A DNA stretch of 64,000 nucleotides from VXNE01 sp965200505. Its GTDB lineage: Bacteria; Pseudomonadota; Gammaproteobacteria; Pseudomonadales; Azotimanducaceae. A program made the translations under genes and the position numbers. Under the pieces are notes generated by a model that did no database searches, was not told the origin of the DNA, and saw nothing but the letters and a program-made list of their open reading frames with translations. Numbering within the stretch: the stretch's first letter is position 1; every line of letters begins with the position of its first letter. Shown piece by piece: positions 57,806-64,000 of this stretch. The DNA lies in contig OZ241343.1 of assembly GCA_965200505.1 (NCBI GenBank), positions 1,488,001 through 1,552,000 of the forward strand. The letters are read 5' to 3'.

Positions 57806-58714
57806 CTACGGTATTAGGAGGGACTCGTCGCGGGATTCGAGTATCCGTCGCTTGGCTCCGCAGACAGCCCTTAACTGTTGATACAAGTGCCAATACCGTT
57901 GCCAGAGCGCACTTTGCTGGTCCATTGGATGCACATGGGGGATTCCGATCTGCTGAGCGGTGCGCCAATCGATCATCTGGCCGTGTGATGGGAAGCGTTC
58001 GATATCGACCAAGGCCGCGGGTGCGGAAGTATAGTTGCCGCCCCGCCGCATCAGCAGGCTCTCGGCGCAGGATTGCGCCCGTTTTACGGCCAGTCGCATC
58101 ATTTCGATCCCGTTTGGATCGAACTTTGCAAGTTGGGCTGCGAAAGCGGCGTTGTCGGGATACTTCTTGCACCGCTCTTCTGCTTGTTCATAGGCGCGGA
58201 TCAGTGCGAGGACTGGCACCAAATGGCCGTCCTTGGTCGGAATCTGGGGATCTATCGGCCCAAGTTCCGATGAGTCGCTCATCAGGATGCGGTCTGCACC
58301 GAGAGCGACGATCGTGGCAGCACTCTTGGCCTGATTGGGGATTACGATCTCCAAATCCCCGTTCGTGCCGGATGGTGACTGACACGCCTCACGAACGAGA
58401 TGGACCATCTTTTCCGCTGAGTCGACGTTGCCGCCGGGGGAGTCGAGGAGCAGTGTAATGGACGCTCCCAAGTCGCCTCTGCGGAGGAGCTTCATCAAGT
58501 CATCGGTGTCTTGTTGGCTGATGCTCGGCCCGAGACTCACATAACATAGCAGCATCCGCCCCGTTACTGCCTCGATCTCTCGGATGAGCCTTCGACGTCG
58601 CGTTCGGTAGAGTAGAGCAATGTCGAGTAGGGGTGAACGGCCACGCGGTTTCGTTGACACGGCGCTGGGGGATTCTGGCAGAGTCACTGTCGGTGTTGAA
58701 TCTCGGTCAGGCAT
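57806..58714 (-). CDS. ClpP/SppA-like serine protease (SDH_sah family)
   Basis: 302 residues. The clan-SK core shows LLLDSPGGNVDSAEKMV (oxyanion loop, Ser92), PNQAKSAATIVALGADRI (likely nucleophile Ser131) and SSELGPIDPQI (Asp155 region), as in the serine dehydrogenase-like proteinase family. No transmembrane segment is obvious. It is the last gene of the ubiquitin-like operon and overlaps the DUF6527 gene by 8 bases. Proposed role: degradation or clipping of targets in that pathway; this is inferred from position. Confidence 0.85.
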   Translation of the reverse strand: MPDRDSTPTVTLPESPSAVSTKPRGRSPLLDIALLYRTRRRRLIREIEAVTGRMLLCYVSLGPSISQQDTDDLMKLLRRGDLGASITLLLDSPGGNVDSAEKMVHLVREACQSPSGTNGDLEIVIPNQAKSAATIVALGADRILMSDSSELGPIDPQIPTKDGHLVPVLALIRAYEQAEERCKKYPDNAAFAAQLAKFDPNGIEMMRLAVKRAQSCAESLLMRRGGNYTSAPAALVDIERFPSHGQMIDWRTAQQIGIPHVHPMDQQSALWQRYWHLYQQLRAVCGAKRRILESRDESLLIP

Positions 58715-59144
58715 TGGATACTCCGGTATCAGTTGAGGCTAAGGATCGAGGGGGCACCCACTTGATGCGCCCGCTCGAGAGGAAGTAGTGGCACGACCGG
58801 CAATGGTCGTGGTAGTCCACACTCGGATGTAGCGAGAGTGCCCTTGCTATCTTGGACAACCGAAGTGTCCAGAACGGGCGGCGGGCAGGGTCAAGGTTCA
58901 AGAGGATTCGATGCCCACCGCCACAGGCGCAGTCGAACACCAACCACTTAGGACGCGATGAGGTTCCCACAAGGTATGCCCGCCGTGGGCGGATGTTGAG
59001 GGGAACTTCGTCCATGTCGGGAACCGTCGCTTCGAGTCGCCAGCGGCGGAAGGTCAGGAGTTCGCGCAGCGCCTCTCGGTATGCCCGCAATGTGAAGAGC
59101 AGCCGCCGGACTCCTAGCCGTGACGCGAAAGAACTCCGAGTCAT
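58707..59144 (-). CDS. DUF6527 family zinc-site protein
   Basis: 145 residues. A basic N-terminal region (about 1-55) precedes a compact core with WLVFDCACGGGHRILLNLDPARRPFW, then a HDHCRSCHYFL segment. Cys72, Cys74 and His78 with Cys115, Cys118 and His119 look like one zinc site. The family is repeatedly encoded with bacterial E1/E2/ubiquitin-like genes; its biochemical job is not known to me. ATG 59144 overlaps the stop of the JAMM-E1 gene and its stop overlaps the protease gene. Confidence 0.8.
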   Translation of the reverse strand: MTRSSFASRLGVRRLLFTLRAYREALRELLTFRRWRLEATVPDMDEVPLNIRPRRAYLVGTSSRPKWLVFDCACGGGHRILLNLDPARRPFWTLRLSKIARALSLHPSVDYHDHCRSCHYFLSSGRIKWVPPRSLASTDTGVSNA

Positions 59145-60523
59145 GCCGCCCAGACCTGCTCAAGGAACGGGTCCGTGCTGCCCCGGCCGAGCTTGCCGGC
59201 GGCAGCGTGGCAGTAGTGCCCCGGGTTGGGCATGGCCGCGTTCGTGGACAGCTCCCTATCGTGCCCTCGTAGCAACACCTCGCTGGGCCGCGGCAAGCCA
59301 CCGTATCCCACCAAACGCTCCAGCAACTCCGAGACGGCTAGCGCCGCCGTCATCGTGGTGAACGCGACCACCGCGGGTTCCACGCCATCAAGTGCCGGCG
59401 CGTACCCCTCGGCCTCAAGGCGACGATGTTCTTCGGGTGCGCGGGTCTCCGCGGCAGCACGAGCGAGGTCAACCCTGCCCCTGCAAACGAGGCAGGCGCT
59501 TCCCGGGGTCAGCACGGTGATCCGCCCATGAATGCCGTCCAAGGTGTCCTCGTCGTCACTGGTGAGTAACACACCCATGTCGATCACGGGGGTCAGAAAC
59601 CAGTAGCAAAGCCGCGAGAGAACCAAGCGGCCCGCGTTGTCGTCCGTGCAGCCGAAGAGCAGATCGGTGCCAGTCAGAGACTCTGCCACATGCCGCGACG
59701 TACATCGTCCTGCCACTGTCGCGCTGTTGAGATCGGGAGCGATCCGGCGCAAGTGGGCCGCCAACACTTCGGCCTTGCGCTTGCCAACATCCGCCGGCGT
59801 CGAGCCATAGACCCGGGTGACATTGCTGGCGCTCAGCGTGTCGGCGTCCACCAGCAGCAGGTGCCGCGCTCCCAACCGCACAAGCTGCTCCGCCACCGCG
59901 GAGCCGGTGCCACCGCAACCGACAACCCCGATGCGGAGCATCCCGATCATCCGTTGGACTGGTTCGCCGAAAGCGCGGATGTTGCGGTCGAACATTGCAT
60001 CGCTCGATGAGTCCAGGGCGGTGCCGTAGGCGGACTGCAGTCGCCATCTGTCGCCCACCAACCAGAAACGGTCGATCTCCCTAGCCGCGCACTCGGCTTC
60101 TTGGAACGTTCCCGTCAGCGCGAGGCCGTTTGGAGCGGGCGAGGCGATGACCGTCCCATAGCAGTTGGAGCCGCTTCGCAGGCGGAAGACATCCGCGATC
60201 AATTCGTCCACACGTTCGTCCTTGGCGCTCCGCACGGGCCACCCCCCCGGATGCGTATGCACCCACAGCGGGACGGATTGGTCCTGTTCGGCCACGGCCA
60301 GCGCCTCAACGTAGCCGTCCGAGGCGATCAGCATCTCGGTCGCTGTCCGACGCTCGTAGGCTTGCTCGGGAACCCAATGGAGCGAACGGGCCAACAGGCG
60401 GACTGCTCCTTCGCCCGTGTAGTGCGGTGCGACGAGCAATATGCCGCCCGTTTCCACGGATAACGCCGCCTTCGCCGCCAAGTCGGCGACGATGGGGTCC
60501 GGCAGCACGAGCGTGACGGACAC
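59141..60523 (-). CDS. Fused JAMM deconjugase and E1-like (ThiF-fold) activating enzyme
   Basis: 460 residues from GTG 60523. Residues 1-150 form a JAMM/MPN+ metallopeptidase: Glu24 (VETGGILL), then the full H-x-H-x7-S-x2-D motif with His89, His91, Ser99 and Asp102. Residues 190-450 form an E1/ThiF adenylation domain with VVGCGGTGSAVAEQL (202-207), LVDADTLSASN and a CLVC pair (Cys344, Cys347) near the usual E1 cysteine or zinc-site region, with HYCH at 436-439. It should adenylate the ubiquitin-like protein and also trim or remove it. It follows the E2 gene after 13 bases. Confidence 0.9.
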   Translation of the reverse strand: MSVTLVLPDPIVADLAAKAALSVETGGILLVAPHYTGEGAVRLLARSLHWVPEQAYERRTATEMLIASDGYVEALAVAEQDQSVPLWVHTHPGGWPVRSAKDERVDELIADVFRLRSGSNCYGTVIASPAPNGLALTGTFQEAECAAREIDRFWLVGDRWRLQSAYGTALDSSSDAMFDRNIRAFGEPVQRMIGMLRIGVVGCGGTGSAVAEQLVRLGARHLLLVDADTLSASNVTRVYGSTPADVGKRKAEVLAAHLRRIAPDLNSATVAGRCTSRHVAESLTGTDLLFGCTDDNAGRLVLSRLCYWFLTPVIDMGVLLTSDDEDTLDGIHGRITVLTPGSACLVCRGRVDLARAAAETRAPEEHRRLEAEGYAPALDGVEPAVVAFTTMTAALAVSELLERLVGYGGLPRPSEVLLRGHDRELSTNAAMPNPGHYCHAAAGKLGRGSTDPFLEQVWAA

Positions 60524-60536
60524 GACTTTCAGCCCG

Positions 60537-60914
60537 TCAGGCCGCGGCCGACGCCAAGTCGTTCTTGAGAACGGCCAAAAACGTGTGGAGCGAGTCCGCG
60601 CCTGGCCGCCACTGGTGCGCGTCCAGATGGCGCGACCACCGCTGCCACGTCTTGCCGAGATACTGCTCGGTCACTTGGGTATTCGGAATCGCCCCGCCGT
60701 CAAGCCGGGTGACCGCCGGATGGAACCACCACATGTCCGGCGGCACGTCGGGGTAGTTTGGCGACAGCCGAAGCAAGAGGTCCGCCCGGTTCGGCGCCAA
60801 GCCGGATGGCGGTGAGTAGCCCGGCAGCACCACGCACAACATTCCGTCCACGACGCTCTCGTCAAACGCCGGGAACCGTTCGATCAAATAGGCGCGGTCG
60901 TCACTGGGCAGCAT
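60537..60914 (-). CDS. E2-like conjugating protein (Prok-E2 family E)
   Basis: 125 residues with an E2-like core: LLLRLSPNYPDVPPDMWWFHP (the E2 Y-P-x-x-P segment) and the family end WQRWSRHLDAHQWRPGADSLHTFL. The only cysteine is Cys27 in an early strand, so the standard E2 catalytic cysteine is missing. Ser94 and His96 sit in the conserved WSRH stretch and are candidates for chemistry. It starts inside the ubiquitin-like gene (14-base overlap). Expected to take the activated ubiquitin-like protein from the E1. Confidence 0.87.
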   Translation of the reverse strand: MLPSDDRAYLIERFPAFDESVVDGMLCVVLPGYSPPSGLAPNRADLLLRLSPNYPDVPPDMWWFHPAVTRLDGGAIPNTQVTEQYLGKTWQRWSRHLDAHQWRPGADSLHTFLAVLKNDLASAAA

Positions 60915-61368
60915 GGCGCACCCTCCCTTGGTTTGGGCCGTGGCTCCGATTCAGAACGGACAGCGCCCGCTCTCCATTGCCACGGCCGGGATTGATGTTG
61001 CGGGGAGCGGAGAAGAAGCGAAGGTGATCCCGGATGGTCACAGTGTCCTCATCCGTAATCTTCGTGTCTGAGCCGCCCGGTACGATCTCGAAAACGTCCC
61101 GGTCTGCGCCGATTGGCGGGCTTGCCAACTCGCGAATCTGACGCCCCGTGAGCGCACCGTCGTGCAGGTCGCTCGGCAAGACCTCGATGTCTTGCCGATC
61201 CACCCGAACGTGGAGCACAACCCGCTCCACTGGCTGCGGGTCGCCGCCTTCTCCAGTGTGGGCGGTGGGCCCGAGCGCCACGCCGTGCGCTTGGCCTCCG
61301 GGTACCGTTGCGTCTTGGCCGACATCACCAGGCGCTGCCCTCGTTCGCGGTTCGTTCGAGCTGGTCAT
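60901..61368 (-). CDS. Ubiquitin-like protein (multiubiquitin family, single domain)
   Basis: 155 residues from ATG 61368. Residues 1-45 are low-complexity. Residues about 48-128 are one beta-grasp ubiquitin-like domain with ALTGRQIRELA, FEIVPGG and the closing FFSAPRNINPG. After Gly128 there is a 27-residue tail rich in Gly, Arg and Asn that partly overlaps the E2 gene. If conjugation uses Gly128, this tail must be cut off, for which the JAMM domain downstream is the obvious candidate. First gene of the five-gene operon. Confidence 0.87.
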   Translation of the reverse strand: MTSSNEPRTRAAPGDVGQDATVPGGQAHGVALGPTAHTGEGGDPQPVERVVLHVRVDRQDIEVLPSDLHDGALTGRQIRELASPPIGADRDVFEIVPGGSDTKITDEDTVTIRDHLRFFSAPRNINPGRGNGERALSVLNRSHGPNQGRVRHAAQ

Positions 61369-61417
61369 TCGTACACCCTGTCAGGTTGTGGGCCGCGGAC
61401 GTTGGAGCCGACGGCCG

Positions 61418-61446
61418 AGTTTGATTCTGTGCGCGTCCTCTGTCAA
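61418..61446 (-). promoter_or_regulatory. Possible promoter of the ubiquitin-like operon
   Basis: A perfect TTGACA (61446-61441 on the minus strand) is followed after 17 bases by CAAACT, a weak -10. The start of the operon is about 50 bases further. Suggestive only because the -10 is poor, as is common for activator-dependent or derepressed promoters. Confidence 0.35.
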
Positions 61447-61458
61447 AGTGCGCCACAG

Positions 61459-61484
61459 GTGAGACACGGGCACCATCGTCTCAC
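61459..61484. promoter_or_regulatory. Inverted repeat GTGAGAC-N12-GTCTCAC, candidate operator
   Basis: Two perfect 7-base half-sites with centres 19 bases apart lie between the divergent ubiquitin-like operon and the XRE gene. They sit just upstream of the -35 box proposed for the operon and 36 bases before the XRE ATG. Spacing suits a dimeric helix-turn-helix repressor, most simply the adjacent XRE protein. Confidence 0.45.
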
Positions 61485-61519
61485 GAGTCGAACACTTCGT
61501 CAACACCCTTGGAGAGCGA

Positions 61520-61870
61520 ATGTCAGGTAAACCGTCGTTGGCCGAGCGGCTGAGCCGCTTGGTCGCCGAGAAGCGTGGCAACGTTGGGATTCGCGCCACT
61601 GCTCGGCAGATTGGCCTCTCGCCGGCCACCCTGTCTCGTGTCGAGAATGGTCGATTGCCGGATCTCGACAACTTCACCCGCATCTGTCGTTGGCTGGAGG
61701 TGGACCCGGCAGACTTGCTAGGGTTCGACCCGCAGGCCCGAAGTGTGCCAATCGCGGCGGTGCATTTCCGCAGCAGCGCCACCCTCTCCAGCGAGACTTC
61801 CGCTGCCCTGCAAGAACTGATCGTCGAGGCGCAGAAGACCTTCGCCGAGCAGAACCGCCCGGAGGATTGA
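61520..61870 (+). CDS. XRE-family transcriptional regulator
   Basis: 116 residues. A Cro/C1 helix-turn-helix lies at about 8-62 (IRATARQIGLSPATLSRVENGRLPD), then a linker to a short C-terminal helix. A GGAGAG site lies 4 bases before the ATG. It overlaps the ImmA-like gene (TGATG), and XRE plus ImmA pairs act as repressor and repressor-cleaving protease in mobile elements. It is divergent from the ubiquitin-like operon and likely controls it. Confidence 0.87.
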   Translation: MSGKPSLAERLSRLVAEKRGNVGIRATARQIGLSPATLSRVENGRLPDLDNFTRICRWLEVDPADLLGFDPQARSVPIAAVHFRSSATLSSETSAALQELIVEAQKTFAEQNRPED

Positions 61871-62427
61871 TGCGCCGGGGTTTCAAGGCGTGGTGCGAAC
61901 GCACGGCCAACGGTTATCGGCAGGCCCTTGGTGTTGCACCCTGCGCGCCGCTGAATCCCCGCCTTCTTGCGGATCATCTGCGTGTCCGGGTTGCCACCCC
62001 GGAAGACATCTCAACGCTATCGGATGCAGCCAGGCGGCAACTCGTCAAAGTCGATCCAGACAGTTGGTCCGCCGTCACCATTGCGTGCGACGATGCCCGG
62101 CTCGTGATTCTGAACTCCGGCCACAGCGAGGCACGGCAGCGGAGCAGCCTCGCCCACGAACTCGCGCACCTGATCCTGAACCACGCCACCGACCGCACGC
62201 AACTGTCAAATGAAGGTCTGCTCTTTCGCGGCACGTTCGACCGCGAACAGGAAGACGAGGCGACATGGCTCGGCGGATGCCTGCTTGTGCCCCGCGACGG
62301 CTTGCTTCAGGCAAGGCTTCGAACATCCGATGCGCACACCTTGGCGGCCAAGTTCGCCGTAAGCACGGATTTGATCGCGTGGCGACTGCGCATGACCGGG
62401 GTGCTCCGCCAACTCGGAGGGCGGTAG
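61870..62427 (+). CDS. ImmA/IrrE-family metallopeptidase
   Basis: 185 residues. Zinc motif HELAH (His96, Glu97, His100) with a downstream acidic ligand in EQEDEATWLGG (about Glu130), then a winged-helix-like C-terminal part (LAAKFAVSTDLIAWRL). Family members cut or bind XRE repressors on a stress cue. Co-translated with the XRE gene. Expected role: inactivation of the neighbouring repressor, inferred from other ImmA-XRE pairs. Confidence 0.87.
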   Translation: MRRGFKAWCERTANGYRQALGVAPCAPLNPRLLADHLRVRVATPEDISTLSDAARRQLVKVDPDSWSAVTIACDDARLVILNSGHSEARQRSSLAHELAHLILNHATDRTQLSNEGLLFRGTFDREQEDEATWLGGCLLVPRDGLLQARLRTSDAHTLAAKFAVSTDLIAWRLRMTGVLRQLGGR

Positions 62428-62654
62428 CCCGCCCCAGGGTTCAGCCCGGCGGCGGCGCCCAAGAGACCCGATCGACGGCTACCAGCCCGAAATCGTAGGG
62501 ACGGGCCGCGGGAGCAGAAGCGCCCTGATTCCCGCTAATCCCATAGGTGGTGTTGCGCGGCACGGGCCAAACGGCTAGGTTGCGTGGATTCCGGCGGAGC
62601 GACGGTGCCGGTTTTTGGCATCAACCCGATGACCGGCAAGAGAGGGAGCAAAGC

Positions 62655-63542
62655 ATGAGCCTCGCGGATTACCAAGCCTATCCAGACGTGGACGATCTCA
62701 TGGGTGAGATCAGGAAGTACGATCTTGCGGAGCACGTTGCCGAACTCGAAGCGTACGGCCTCACCATCGTGCCGCCGGAGAAGATGTGCATCGCCGATGA
62801 CTTTGTGGAGCGGCTGCGCAATGCCATCGTCCGCGCCTGCGAGAAGCGGAACGACGTCAAGATCGGGGACTACCGCACCAGCGAGCTCACCTCCGCCGAA
62901 GCCTTCAAGAACAGTTGGGACCTTTTGGAGGAGGACGAGGTGTTCGTCGAGGCGGCCATCAACCCGGTGAACTTGGCCTTGGTGCGCTGGCTGCTGGGCC
63001 AGAGCGCCGTGTTCTCCGGCCAAACGTGGATCATCAAGGGCAGCGGGGCCGAAGGCATCGGGCTGCACAGCGATTCCCACGGCATTCCGCCCGGCGCCGG
63101 CCAAATCGCCCACATGTGCAATGCGTCCTGGGTCTGCACGGATTACGCCGGCCCCGAGGATGGCCCCACCGTGTTCGTCCCCGGCAGCCATCACTACGGG
63201 CGCGCGACGCTGCCCCACGAATCCAACATGGAGAACACGCCCTACAAGTTCGTGCCCCTGATCGCGAAGGCCGGCTCCCTCGCCATCTGGAACGGCGCCA
63301 CTTGGCATGCGTCCGAGAAGCGCACCAAGCCGGGGCTGCGAATCACGTTGGTGCAGAACTACATGCGCACCTACATGCGCGTGCAGCACAACTACGAAAC
63401 CACGTCGCCACAGCTCTTGGAGAAGTACCCCGAGCTGAAACGGGTGGTGGGCAAGTCCCTGTACCCTTACGAAGACAGCCACAACGCGGACTACGGCCGC
63501 GTGGGGGATTTCATGCGCACCGGCACGGATCCGTTCGCGTAG
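62655..63542 (+). CDS. Phytanoyl-CoA dioxygenase (PhyH) family protein
   Basis: 295 residues, a non-heme iron and 2-oxoglutarate oxygenase. Iron ligands are visible in GLHSDSHG (H-x-D) and in NGATWHAS (distal His), with a 2-oxoglutarate-binding Arg in GLRITL. The substrate is unknown; the family includes enzymes acting on ectoine, fatty acids and natural products. ATG 62655 has AGAGGGAG upstream. It stands alone; the 227 bases before it hold no recognisable feature. Confidence 0.85.
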   Translation: MSLADYQAYPDVDDLMGEIRKYDLAEHVAELEAYGLTIVPPEKMCIADDFVERLRNAIVRACEKRNDVKIGDYRTSELTSAEAFKNSWDLLEEDEVFVEAAINPVNLALVRWLLGQSAVFSGQTWIIKGSGAEGIGLHSDSHGIPPGAGQIAHMCNASWVCTDYAGPEDGPTVFVPGSHHYGRATLPHESNMENTPYKFVPLIAKAGSLAIWNGATWHASEKRTKPGLRITLVQNYMRTYMRVQHNYETTSPQLLEKYPELKRVVGKSLYPYEDSHNADYGRVGDFMRTGTDPFA

Positions 63543-63560
63543 GCCCGCCGGGCACGGGGG

Positions 63561-64000
63561 CTACATCTCCCGATGCTCGATCACCGGGGCGGCCGCCTCC
63601 CCGGTGCCGTCGTCTCCATCGACAACGGCCATCAGCCCAGATTCGGCGAACGAGTGCATGGCCGCGCCGCCCACGACCACATGGTCCACCAAGTCCACGT
63701 CCAGTTCGTCCAACAGCATCTTGATGCGGCGCGTGATTTCGATGTCGCTGGCCGATGGCCGCACCACACCGCTCGGATGGTTGTGATACAGCACCACCGC
63801 GCTCGCGTTGTGGCGCATCGAGGCGCGGATGATCTCACGCGGATACACCGCCGCCCGATTCACCGAGCCGTGGAAGATCTCCTCATCCTTGATGAGGCGA
63901 TGCCGGGCGTCCAGGAACAAACAGCCAAACACCTCCCGGCACCGGTGCCCGATGCGATGGCGCAGGTAGCTCTTGGCCGCTTCGGAGGAGCCAATGCCGG
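63561..64000 (-). CDS. radC: RadC family JAB-domain protein, C-terminal part (cut by window edge)
   Basis: The visible about 145 codons hold the RadC JAB/MPN core: GIGSSEAAKSYLRHRIG, EVFGCLFLDARHRLI, EEIFHGSVNRAAVYPREI and the metal motif VVLYHNHPSG followed by PSASD, ending in VGG--MHSFAESGLM and a 20-residue acidic tail. Function of RadC is not settled. The start lies beyond 64000. Confidence 0.9.
   Translation of the reverse strand, partial: GIGSSEAAKSYLRHRIGHRCREVFGCLFLDARHRLIKDEEIFHGSVNRAAVYPREIIRASMRHNASAVVLYHNHPSGVVRPSASDIEITRRIKMLLDELDVDLVDHVVVGGAAMHSFAESGLMAVVDGDDGTGEAAAPVIEHREM

Noticed and set aside
57806..58714. True ClpP or a signal peptide peptidase
   Set aside because: The SPGG and AKSAAT-GADxI motifs fit the SDH_sah branch, and there is no membrane segment as in SppA.

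Overview
The window is GC-rich, tightly packed DNA that looks like a gammaproteobacterial chromosome. The gene orders point there: zapB-like/zapA/6S RNA/fau, pepP-ubiH, DUF2066/CDP-alcohol transferase/hda, and yciB / yciO-trpS-scpA-scpB-rluB, together with ubiquinone genes ubiG and ubiH. The split glycine decarboxylase (gcvPA plus gcvPB), the multidomain NHL/Calx-beta/LRR secreted protein and the large diheme-type protein paired with a DUF1501 protein suggest an uncultured marine or host-associated lineage. That lineage guess is inference only.

Layout. 1-10.3 kb: gshB (partial), metK, a secreted NHL-LRR protein whose 5' end carries a run of 33 G, then tkt-pgk, an alpha/beta hydrolase and a FAD-linked dehydrogenase. 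10.3-16.2 kb: a DUF1501 protein and a very large c-type-heme-motif protein whose last 60 codons are cut off by an in-frame TAG. 16.3-22.8 kb: class I fba, rpiA, def, a decayed PIN-domain locus, fau, a probable 6S RNA, zapA, a zapB-like gene and a class III aminotransferase interrupted by an in-frame TAA. 22.9-35 kb, plus strand: pepP-ubiH, gcvT-gcvH-gcvPA-gcvPB, DUF2066, CDP-alcohol transferase, hda, murG, and a glycosyltransferase ending in a run of 22 G. 35-52.6 kb: a toxin-antitoxin pair, serA, mnmC, a fatty acid desaturase, argS, cold-shock and membrane proteins, cyclophilin, pdxJ, an SH3 protein, yciB, yciO-trpS-scpAB-rluB, then yciK-ubiG-mtaD.

52.7-62.4 kb is a defence-type island and the most interesting part. 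A complete type I restriction-modification operon (hsdR-hsdS-hsdM) converges on a five-gene minus-strand operon. That operon encodes, in transcription order, a ubiquitin-like protein (multiubiquitin family), an E2-like protein without a cysteine at the usual place, a fused JAMM peptidase/E1 enzyme, a DUF6527 protein and a ClpP-like serine protease. Four of its five genes overlap their neighbour, which implies coordinated translation. A divergent XRE repressor plus ImmA-type metallopeptidase pair sits at its promoter end, with an inverted repeat between them. The gene set reads as a self-contained bacterial ubiquitin-like conjugation, deconjugation and proteolysis pathway under an inducible switch. 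The window closes with a PhyH-type dioxygenase and the 3' part of radC.

No tRNA, rRNA, CRISPR array or insertion sequence was recognised. Starts that rely on GTG or TTG are marked as inferred.
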